A DNA stretch of 64,000 nt, taken from NCBI RefSeq assembly GCF_029948125.1, contig NZ_JASAMB010000004.1:186001-250000 (forward strand), in the 5' to 3' direction. Made by a program: the position numbers and the translations under genes. How positions within the stretch are numbered: position 1 is the first letter of the stretch; the number at the start of each line of letters is the position of its first letter. This document shows positions 57,971-64,000 of the stretch, piece after piece. The notes below the pieces were generated by a model, which had not been told where the DNA came from, made no database searches, and was given only the letters and a program-made list of their open reading frames with translations. The DNA is from Catellatospora sp. KI3 (lineage in GTDB: Bacteria; Actinomycetota; Actinomycetes; Mycobacteriales; Micromonosporaceae).

Positions 57971-57991
57971 CAGACCACCCTAGTGAGAGGC

Positions 57992-58024
57992 GTCGGAGAC
58001 CGCCCGGACCGGACGGCCTCCGAC
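57992..58024. terminator. hairpin terminator downstream of the delta-60-repeat gene
   Basis: GTCGGAG pairs with CTCCGAC, with additional inner CCG/CGG pairing, 8 bases beyond the minus-strand stop. Confidence 0.5.
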
Positions 58025-58031
58025 TCGGCTG

Positions 58032-59464
58032 CTACCGGACCGGCGCCTGCGCGGGGCACGGTGCCGCGACACCGGCGGCGACGTCTTGGCCGGAGCCCGT
58101 ACCGCCCAGGTAGCGGGCCAGCGCGAACCCGCCCTCGGTGAGCGTGGCGTCGAAGGTCGAGCCCGCCACGACCACGCGGCCCTTGCCCTGCAGCACGGCA
58201 CCGGTCGCCCCCGAGTCGGCGCCGATCGCGGTGGTGGTGCGCCCGCAGGTGCCGAACGCCGGGTCGAGGCCGCCGTCGGGCAGGTATCCGGCGAGGGCGA
58301 ACACGGACGGGAAGCCCGCGCTGCCCACCGCCGTGATCCGGCCGTCATGGCGCAGCAGTACGGCGGTCGCGGCGGATTCGCCGCCGGGGAACTCGGTCAG
58401 CACCTTGCCGGTGCCGCCGCCGAAGGACGGGTCGAGCGTGCCGCCGGTCAGGAACCGCATCAGCCCGAACGCCCCTGGCCGGCCGGGGTCTGCCCGAGTC
58501 CGGCCACGACGATCCGCCCCGTGGTGTCGACGGCCACGGCCGCCGCGCCGCCCTTGCCCTGGGACGGCACGTTCTGGGCGACGACGATGCCGGCGTCGCC
58601 GAAGGTCGGGTCGAGCTGGCCGCCGGTGGTGAGCCGGACGAGTCCGAACTGCTGGCCGACGTTGCCCTCGCCGATCGCCGTACCCGCAAGGATGATCTTT
58701 CCGTCCGGTTGCAGAGTCACTGCTGTGGCCATGGCGTCGCCGCCCGGGATGTGCACCAGGGTCGTGCCGCCGGTGCCGAAGTCGGGGTCCGGGGTCCCGT
58801 CCTTCAGGTAGCGGGCGGCGGCGAAGACGGCGTCGCCTGACGCGTCGTTCGCCCCGCCCACCACGACGATCCTGCCGTCGGGCTGGACCACCACGTCACT
58901 GGCCCCGGCGTCGCCACCGGCACCGACCGGGCTCACCACGACGCCGTCGCCGCCGAAGCTCCGGTCCAGTCGGCCGTCGGGCCGGTACCGGACCACCGCG
59001 AAGCCGATCTCGGTGTCCGTACCCAGGCCCGCGGTGCCGACCACGACGATGCGCCGGTCCTTCTGGACGGCGACCGCCTCGGCTCCGCCGGCGCCCTGCA
59101 CGAGGTTGAACGGGGTCACCACCTGGCCGCCGGCGCCGAATGCGCGGTCGAGGCCGCCGTCGGCGCGGTAGCGGGCGAGCAGGAAGTCGGCGTTGCCGTC
59201 CTGCAGCGCGCCGCCGACGGCGATGATCGCGTCACCCTGCAGGGCGATGCCGCTGGCTCCGGCCGCGATGTCCGGGAATCGGGTCACGACGGTGCCGCCG
59301 GTGCCGAAGCCCGGGTCCAGGGTGCCGAGGGCGCCGGGCGGGTGGGGCGCGGGCACCGGCGCGGCCGTGGCGGCCGCCGCGGCGGTCAGCAGCGCGAGCG
59401 CGGACAGCCCGGCTGCCGCGAGCGTCTTGCGTACCGGCGACCACGTCGTCGCGGTTGGTGTCAT
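58032..59464 (-). pseudogene. secreted delta-60-repeat protein interrupted by a frameshift
   Basis: The first part (59464-58460) has a signal peptide and about seven delta-60 repeats of the form GGLDxxFGxGGxVxTxF plus DGRIVVVG. It ends prematurely at TPAGQGRSG. The next frame continues with FGLMRFLTGGTLDPSFGGGT and two more repeats to 58032. The switch lies at a run of four C (58472-58475 on the plus strand); one added base would restore a single ~477-residue protein. Either it is a genuine pseudogene or a sequencing error. AGGAGG precedes the start. Delta-60 proteins are thought to form extracellular propellers. Confidence 0.75.
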
Positions 59465-59599
59465 GTGAAGCCTCCTGTCGGGTCCGCCCCATCGTGCCAA
59501 AACATGGACAAACAGGAACTAGTTCGCCGAAACTAGCCGGGATTGGTCGATCACCGGAACTATGCTGATGCCACTATCAGGATCGGACGGGGGATCTCC

Positions 59600-59893
59600 A
59601 TGGCGGTCGTGCTGATACACGAGGGCCCGACACTGACCCAGGAGCGGTACGACCAGATCGTCCTGCGCCTGACGGGCGGCAGCGGTCGCATGCAGAGCGT
59701 CGCGGACTGGCCCGTCAGCGGCCTGCTGATGCACGTCGCCGGGCAGAGCCCGCACGGCTTCCGGGTGGTCGACGTGTGGGAGTCCGAGGAGGCGTGCCAG
59801 CGGTTCGGCGAGATCCTGAAGCCGATCCTGGCCGAGGTCGGCGTCACCGACCAGGCGCAGGTCTACCCGCCGCACGCGTTCGTCGCCGCCTGA
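59600..59893 (+). CDS. small ABM/ferredoxin-like-fold protein
   Basis: A 97-residue protein starting MAVVLIHEGPTLTQERYDQI and with GFRVVDVWESEEACQRFGEI, a pattern of the dimeric alpha-beta barrel group (ABM and relatives). It has no signal peptide. The frame opens 19 codons earlier, but the ATG at 59600 gives the family-like start. The last 50 bases overlap the end of the convergent trpD. The function is unknown. Confidence 0.75.
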   Translation: MAVVLIHEGPTLTQERYDQIVLRLTGGSGRMQSVADWPVSGLLMHVAGQSPHGFRVVDVWESEEACQRFGEILKPILAEVGVTDQAQVYPPHAFVAA

Positions 59894-60923
59894 GCGAGCC
59901 GGGCGGCACCGGCCTTTCGCACAACCGCGCCAGCACCGCCTCGGCGGCACCGCTGTCGATCGCCCGCGCACAGTCGAGGAGTGCGGCGGCGATCCGCTCC
60001 TCGAGGTCGCCGTCCAGCGTCGTGGCACGGGCGGCCGCCGCGTTCAGCAGCACCACGTCGCGCACCGGGCCGGGCGCGCCCGCCAGCACCGCCCGCACCA
60101 CCGCGGCGTTGGCCGCCGCATCGCCGCCGCGCAGGGCCGCGGGCTCGGCCAGCGGCAGGCCGAAATTGCGCGGATCCAGCACGGTATGCCGGACCGGCCC
60201 CGCTCCGACCTCGATGACCTGGGAGGTCGTGGTGGTGGTGAGCTTGTCCAGGCCGTCGCCGCCCCGGACCACCAGCGCTCTCGTGCCGCGCGCCGCGACC
60301 ACGTCCGCTAGCACCGGCAGGAACCGCGCGTCGGCCACGCCGACCAGCTGGTGCGTCGGGCGTACCGGATTGAGCAGCGGCCCGAGCAGGTTGAAGATCG
60401 TCGGCACGCCCAGCTCCCGCCGGACCGGACCGGCGTGGCGCATGCCGGGGTGCGTCCGCGACGCGAGCAGGTAGGCGACGCCCTTCTCCGCCACGGCGGA
60501 CGCGACCTGATCGGGCGTCAGATCCACCGGGATGCCGAGCGCCTCGATCACGTCGCCGGAGCCCGCCGACGGCGACGACGACGCCCGACCGCCGTGCTTG
60601 ACCACGGTGATGCCGGTCGCCGCCACGACGAGGGCCACCATCGTGGAGATGTTGACGGCGCCGGTGCCGTCACCGCCCGTACCCGCGATGTCCATGACCG
60701 TGCCCGGCACGGTGACCTGGACGGCGTGCGCGAGCAGCCCGTCGGCGGCCGCCGCGACCTCGCCCGCCGACTCGCCCTTGGCGCGCAGCGCGACGAGGAA
60801 GGCGGCCAGCCGGGCCGGGGTCGCGTCGCCGCGCACCACCTCGCCCATCGCCCAGACGACTGCGTCGGAGGTGAGGTCGCGGCCGGCGATCAGCTCGGCG
60901 AGGATGGCGGACCAGTCGTGCAT
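59844..60923 (-). CDS. trpD: anthranilate phosphoribosyltransferase
   Basis: A 359-residue enzyme of tryptophan synthesis that joins anthranilate to phosphoribosyl pyrophosphate. GTGGDG (residues 81-86) binds the diphosphate, followed by NIST and VVKHGGRASS. The loop SSPSAGSGDV has one residue more than the usual SSxCGSADV, a minor deviation near the substrate site. RELGVPTIFNLLGPLLNPVR is diagnostic. GAAGGA precedes the ATG at 60923. Upstream lies a Trp-rich leader peptide and attenuator, so it is regulated by tryptophan supply. No other trp gene is adjacent. Confidence 0.93.
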   Translation of the reverse strand: MHDWSAILAELIAGRDLTSDAVVWAMGEVVRGDATPARLAAFLVALRAKGESAGEVAAAADGLLAHAVQVTVPGTVMDIAGTGGDGTGAVNISTMVALVVAATGITVVKHGGRASSSPSAGSGDVIEALGIPVDLTPDQVASAVAEKGVAYLLASRTHPGMRHAGPVRRELGVPTIFNLLGPLLNPVRPTHQLVGVADARFLPVLADVVAARGTRALVVRGGDGLDKLTTTTTSQVIEVGAGPVRHTVLDPRNFGLPLAEPAALRGGDAAANAAVVRAVLAGAPGPVRDVVLLNAAAARATTLDGDLEERIAAALLDCARAIDSGAAEAVLARLCERPVPPGSLRRRRTRAAGRPAPGR

Positions 60924-60971
60924 AGCCTGTCCTTCGAGGTGGAGCCGACCCTCGGAGGCGGGAACGAACGA

Positions 60972-61002
60972 CATCGGCCGCCTCCGGGAGAGGCGGCCGA
61001 TG
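60972..61002 (-). terminator. trp attenuator: terminator hairpin
   Basis: A perfect 13-bp stem (60972-60984 with 60990-61002) with a five-base loop, followed on the minus strand by TCGTTCGTT. It lies 49 bases before the trpD start. Its 5' strand (60996-60991) can alternatively pair with 61026-61021 as an antiterminator. Confidence 0.75.
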
Positions 61003-61024
61003 GATGCGCATCAGACTGGTCCGC

Positions 61025-61063
61025 CTAGGGGGCGGGCCACCAGCCATCGATGCGTACGGTCAC
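61025..61063 (-). CDS. trpL: trp leader peptide MTVRIDGWWPAP
   Basis: A 12-codon ORF with GTG start, two adjacent Trp codons (61042-61037) and a TAG stop. The Trp codons lie inside a third hairpin (CTGGT and CCGCC pairing with GGCGG and ACCAG, 61043-61016) which overlaps the antiterminator strand. TAGCGT is six bases before the GTG, so the mRNA is probably leaderless and translation starts at the first base. Confidence 0.75.
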   Translation of the reverse strand: MTVRIDGWWPAP

Positions 61064-61200
61064 GCGCGCACGCTACCACGCGCCGAGCCACGGCGTGGTG
61101 ACCGCAACTCGCGATCTCCAGCCTCACTGCGGCCGATGAACAGTGCCTCCGGTCAGAACATGCGACACCAGCCGAGGTTCCGACCTCAGACCGCGATCAT

Positions 61201-61235
61201 CGCGAGCCGCGAGCCGCGAGCCGCGAGCCGCGAGC
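61201..61235. repeat. five tandem copies of CGCGAGC
   Basis: Five perfect heptamer copies in the gap between the trp leader and the TMEM175-like gene stop, about 30 bases from that stop. It can be read through without changing length in frame 7-mer steps only, so it is not coding. The copy number may vary by slippage. Confidence 0.85.
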
Positions 61236-61264
61236 GACGCGCGCCGAGCGAAGAGCGCGGGCGC

Positions 61265-61915
61265 TCAGCCCTGGAGGAGTTCGGCGCCCTCGGGGCGGTG
61301 GCGGTCCATGAAGATGCCGAACGGGACGGAGAGGAACCACACCGCGACGGCGGCGGTCGTGTTCCAGTAGGCCACCGGGATGGACAGTGCGAACAGCACC
61401 ACCGGCGACACCGACGCGACGGTACCCCACCGCAGCACGTCGGGGCCGATCCGCACCCGCAGCAGGCCCGCGCGGTACGCGTGGCGCAGCAGCACCACCT
61501 CCAGGCCGCTCACGACCGCGGCGACGGCGGCGTACACGGTGACGGCCAGGGGGTTGCCGAAGTAGTCGCCGAGCAGCGCGGTCGGGAACGGCAGGAACGC
61601 CACGAAGGCCAGGTAGACCAGGTTGCGCACGATCAGACCCGTGTCGACGCCGCGCAGCAGGCTGAACATCTGGTGGTGGGCGACCCAGTACCGGCCGATG
61701 ACGGCGAAGGACAGGAAGAAGCCGACGAAGTTCGGGATCAGGTCGGCGAGGTCGTCGGCCAGCTCGCGGACGTCGTTCTCGTGCAGCAGTTTCGGCACGC
61801 CGACCTCGACGACCAGCAGCGTCATGGCGATGGCGAACAGGCCGTCACTGAAGTTGATCACGCGACCGAACTCCACGCTGTCGCGCGGAAAGAACCGCTT
61901 CGCGCCCCCGCCCAC
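61265..61915 (-). CDS. TMEM175/DUF1211-family potassium channel-like protein
   Basis: A 216-residue membrane protein with six hydrophobic helices. The first helix carries the family signature RVINFSDGLFAIAMTLLVVE (R-x3-FSDG-x2-A), which forms the pore constriction of bacterial TMEM175 channels. WVAHHQMFSLL after helix 3 is also conserved. It probably conducts K+ as a tetramer. Single gene, no visible regulator. Confidence 0.88.
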   Translation of the reverse strand: MGGGAKRFFPRDSVEFGRVINFSDGLFAIAMTLLVVEVGVPKLLHENDVRELADDLADLIPNFVGFFLSFAVIGRYWVAHHQMFSLLRGVDTGLIVRNLVYLAFVAFLPFPTALLGDYFGNPLAVTVYAAVAAVVSGLEVVLLRHAYRAGLLRVRIGPDVLRWGTVASVSPVVLFALSIPVAYWNTTAAVAVWFLSVPFGIFMDRHRPEGAELLQG

Positions 61916-61963
61916 GAGACCACCCTATGGGCGGGACTCGGCAGCGGGCCGCTTTTCGGCTGG

Positions 61964-62377
61964 TCAGGCCCCTGCGCGTACGCCGATCGTGGTGAACTCG
62001 CTGCCGGTGCCGCCGCCCAGGCGCCGCTGCAGCGACCAGCCCATCCGGGTGGACTGGGTCTTGGCCAGCTCGGCCACCGGGCCGGTGAACAGGTCGTCGA
62101 GAGTGGCGTGCCAGAGCTGGAGCCAGCGCAGGAAGTGGTCGCCGCGCAGCGGGGCCCGCTCGTGCAGCGCCACGTGCACCTGCAGCGTGTTGCCCCGGTA
62201 GCTCTTGGCGTGCAGCAGCACGGTCTCCCAGAAGTCGACCATGGTCGGCAGGTGCGCGGCCAGGTCCATCCGGACGATGTCGACGAAGATCGGGCCGAGC
62301 AGCGGATCGGCGAAGGCGCGCCGGTAGAAGGTCTCCACGAGGGTGGCGATGTCGTCCCGACCGCTGATGTCGCGCAT
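61964..62377 (-). CDS. group III truncated hemoglobin
   Basis: A 137-residue globin of the trHbIII type. It opens MRDISGRDDIATLVETFYRR, followed by DPLLGPIFVDIV and LPTMVDFWETVLL. His in FLRWLQLWHATLDDLFTG is the likely proximal heme ligand. The ATG at 62377 gives the normal N-terminus. It is divergent from the Clp_N/HTH gene with two palindromes between. It may bind oxygen or detoxify NO. Confidence 0.88.
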   Translation of the reverse strand: MRDISGRDDIATLVETFYRRAFADPLLGPIFVDIVRMDLAAHLPTMVDFWETVLLHAKSYRGNTLQVHVALHERAPLRGDHFLRWLQLWHATLDDLFTGPVAELAKTQSTRMGWSLQRRLGGGTGSEFTTIGVRAGA

Positions 62378-62436
62378 GCTTCGACCGTACTGAGGCGAGC
62401 CCTCGCAGTGCCCGGTCCGGCGGTGTGATCTCATCG

Positions 62437-62480
62437 TCAACCTATGGTTGACGCCAAGGACCCGTCAACCTATGGTTGAC
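62437..62480. promoter_or_regulatory. two tandem GTCAACCTATGGTTGAC operators overlapping a promoter
   Basis: The perfect 17-bp palindrome occurs at 62437-62453 and 62464-62480, 27 bases apart. The right half of the first supplies TTGACG (62449-62454) and the centre of the second supplies TATGGT (62471-62476), 16 bases apart, as -35 and -10. The ATG at 62484 would be at the 5' end of the transcript. Symmetry means it could also drive the divergent globin gene. Confidence 0.75.
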
Positions 62481-62483
62481 GGC

Positions 62484-63182
62484 ATGGCTGACACTCCGAG
62501 GCTCGACGACCTCATCACCGTCATCAAGCAGCGGCACCCGGACGGGGACCCGCTGTCGCAGCTCAGCGACGCAGTGCTGCTCGGGCAGCACCTCGGCGAG
62601 CTGGCCGACCACCTCATCGGCCACTTCGTGGACCGGGCCCGCCACTCCGGCGCCTCCTGGACCGACATCGGCCAGAGCATGGGCGTCACCAAGCAGGCCG
62701 CGCAGAAGCGCTTCGTGCCCAAGGAGGGCGGCGAGAGCGACCTGCGGGTCTTCGCCCGCTACGACGACGCCGCCCGCCAGACCCTGGTGCAGGCGCAGGA
62801 GGTGGCCCGCCTGGCCGGGCACGAGCACCTCGGCCCCGAGCACGTCCTGCTCGGGCTGCTGAGCGTGCCCGGCACCCCCGCCATCGCGGCCATCACCGAC
62901 GCGGGCACCACCCCGCAGGCGGTGCAGGCGATGCTCGCCGCACGGTTCCCCTCCACCGGACGGGAATCCACCGGGCCGGTACCGTTCTCCGGAGCGGGCA
63001 AGAAGGCGCTGGAGCTCGGGCACCGAGAGTCGCTGCGCCTCGGCCATGAGCACATCGGAGCGGAGCATCTGCTGCTCGGCGTGCTGGCCATGGACGAAGG
63101 AGAGGCGGTCAGCCTCCTGCACGAGTCCGGGTTGAGCAGCCCGCAGACCGAAGCGGTGGTGCGCCGGGAGTCGGCCGCCTAG
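62484..63182 (+). CDS. Clp_N-domain protein with N-terminal HTH
   Basis: A 232-residue protein. The N-terminal ~75 residues contain a helix-turn-helix-like SWTDIGQSMGVTKQAAQKRF. The rest holds two Clp_N repeats (ARLAGHEHLGPEHVLLGLLS and LRLGHEHIGAEHLLLGVLAM), the fold that recognises substrates in ClpA/C but here without an ATPase. No ribosome site is seen, consistent with a leaderless mRNA. ATG at 62472 is an alternative inside the operator. It probably binds the two palindromes upstream and represses itself, perhaps also the globin. Confidence 0.85.
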   Translation: MADTPRLDDLITVIKQRHPDGDPLSQLSDAVLLGQHLGELADHLIGHFVDRARHSGASWTDIGQSMGVTKQAAQKRFVPKEGGESDLRVFARYDDAARQTLVQAQEVARLAGHEHLGPEHVLLGLLSVPGTPAIAAITDAGTTPQAVQAMLAARFPSTGRESTGPVPFSGAGKKALELGHRESLRLGHEHIGAEHLLLGVLAMDEGEAVSLLHESGLSSPQTEAVVRRESAA

Positions 63183-63195
63183 CTCCCGCCACGGC

Positions 63196-63228
63196 ATCGC
63201 CGCCCGTCGACGCGAGGCGGACGGCGAT
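63196..63228. terminator. hairpin terminator
   Basis: ATCGCCG pairs with CGGCGAT, with extra inner pairing, 13 bases after the Clp_N/HTH gene, before a convergent gene. Confidence 0.45.
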
Positions 63229-63293
63229 ACCTCACGGCAGCTCGGTCACCTGCTGTCCGATTCAGCTCGCCGGCAAGCCCGCACGGCCGGGAC

Positions 63294-63995
63294 CTACTTT
63301 CGAATGGTTACGAGATAGATCGCGCCGAGACCGACCACACCCACCAACGCGGCCACGACCACCGTGCGGAACGGGTCCGCGCTGTCGACACCCTGCACCA
63401 GGCTGGCCAGCCCGACGACGATTCCCAAGGCCGTGGCCACTTCATTGCGGATCCGCGCCGCTCGTTCATGCGGCTCCTCCGGAGCCCGCGCTGCGCCAGC
63501 CAGCCGAGTCGGCTCCGCGGCGGTCGGCATCGCCGACGGCGGTGACTGCCGGGCTCGCTCATCCACCAGCGCGGACGGCGGGCTCTCCAGTCGGGGTCCG
63601 ACGGCCTGCAGCCTCACGTCATCCGGTGACGGCGCCTTCACAGGCGCCGTCCAGGACTGCATGACTGCGGGGTTGGACACTGGAGAACGCTCTGGCGGCA
63701 CGCTGGAGTAGGTCCGTCGAGTGGACGGTGCCTCGATGACCGGAGCGGGCATCACCGGCGGGACAGGCGAGAGATCCGGCAGGGAGGACGGAATCTCCGT
63801 TCCGGGAGCGGTACGCCGGATCAGCGCGCGGACGGGTGCAGCGACAGCCACGACACACAGCAGCCCGGCCGAGGCGATCATGAGGTAGATAGCGACTATT
63901 CCACCCGCATCCAGGGGCGTGCTTGCCGCCTCCGCATCGGGCGACGGACCGGTAAGGCTGATCGCACCCGTCAACAGCCCCGCGATGACGTGCAC
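63294..63995 (-). CDS. membrane protein of unknown function, possibly extending past the window
   Basis: A 233-residue protein with a hydrophobic segment near the N-terminus (GGIVAIYLMIASAGLLCVVA), a Pro/Ser-rich central region of about 100 residues (DLSPVPPVMPAPVIEAPSTR) and two C-terminal hydrophobic segments ending YLVTIRK. The GTG at 63995 is only five bases from the window edge and the frame remains open, so the true start may lie outside. No family is recognised. Confidence 0.6.
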   Translation of the reverse strand: MHVIAGLLTGAISLTGPSPDAEAASTPLDAGGIVAIYLMIASAGLLCVVAVAAPVRALIRRTAPGTEIPSSLPDLSPVPPVMPAPVIEAPSTRRTYSSVPPERSPVSNPAVMQSWTAPVKAPSPDDVRLQAVGPRLESPPSALVDERARQSPPSAMPTAAEPTRLAGAARAPEEPHERAARIRNEVATALGIVVGLASLVQGVDSADPFRTVVVAALVGVVGLGAIYLVTIRK

Positions 63996-64000
63996 GGCGT

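Overview
This 64 kb window is high-GC (about 70 percent or more) with strong G/C bias at third codon positions, many GTG starts, Tat-type and lipoprotein signals and large families of actinobacterial regulators. It is clearly a chromosome segment of an actinomycete. A 48-bp AGGAAGGG-type palindrome and a 60-bp palindromic repeat present four times make a Micromonosporaceae relative the best guess, but that assignment is inference.

Layout. 1-12.1 kb: end of a molybdenum hydroxylase operon, then aroA with an AroH-type chorismate mutase, a LysR regulator, a secreted M64 peptidase, an SDR, small enzymes and a secreted NlpC/P60-like protein. 12.1-12.8 kb: two facing gene fragments. 12.8-22.6 kb: a secretome region with an AA10 lytic polysaccharide monooxygenase, an APH(6)-like kinase, two exported proteins ending in CPTCWG (one with its LuxR-type regulator), an MFS pump, a GH10 xylanase and a DUF1906-type glycosidase. 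22.7-28.8 kb: a large XRE/NB-ARC/TPR regulator, an I36 protease inhibitor, a lipoprotein, and a divergent PP2C phosphatase/STAS pair. 28.8-36.1 kb: TetR, a desaturase and a CrtI-like oxidoreductase, a BASS transporter, a threonine synthase-like enzyme, a cupin and LysR. 36.1-37.5 kb: an IS200/IS605 tnpB-only element. 37.6-51.7 kb: one long same-strand organosulfur-scavenging locus. 51.7-64 kb: small secreted proteins, GNAT, an RsbW-like ATPase, Bcr/CflA MFS, a frameshifted delta-60-repeat protein, trpD with an attenuator, a TMEM175-like channel, a group III truncated hemoglobin and a Clp_N/HTH regulator.

How genes work together. The organosulfur locus starts with three half-sites of an ATCACGAT palindrome and a 26-codon leader peptide ending in Cys-Arg, then a flavin (LLM) monooxygenase, an Opp-type importer (SBP, two permeases, two ATPases), a two-domain FAD monooxygenase-hydrolase, a TauABC/SsuABC-type importer and a Tat-exported sulfatase. 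Together these would release, import and desulfurize organic sulfur when cysteine is short. trpD is preceded by a 12-residue leader with two adjacent Trp codons and three mutually exclusive hairpins, a classical attenuator.

The least familiar feature is a duplicated module (15.1-16.85 kb and 18.16-19.04 kb): two palindromes, a LuxR-type regulator and an exported CPTCWG protein. In the second copy the regulator is deleted except for its first 11 codons, yet both palindromes are kept, one with a compensatory base-pair change. This suggests the surviving regulator controls both copies.
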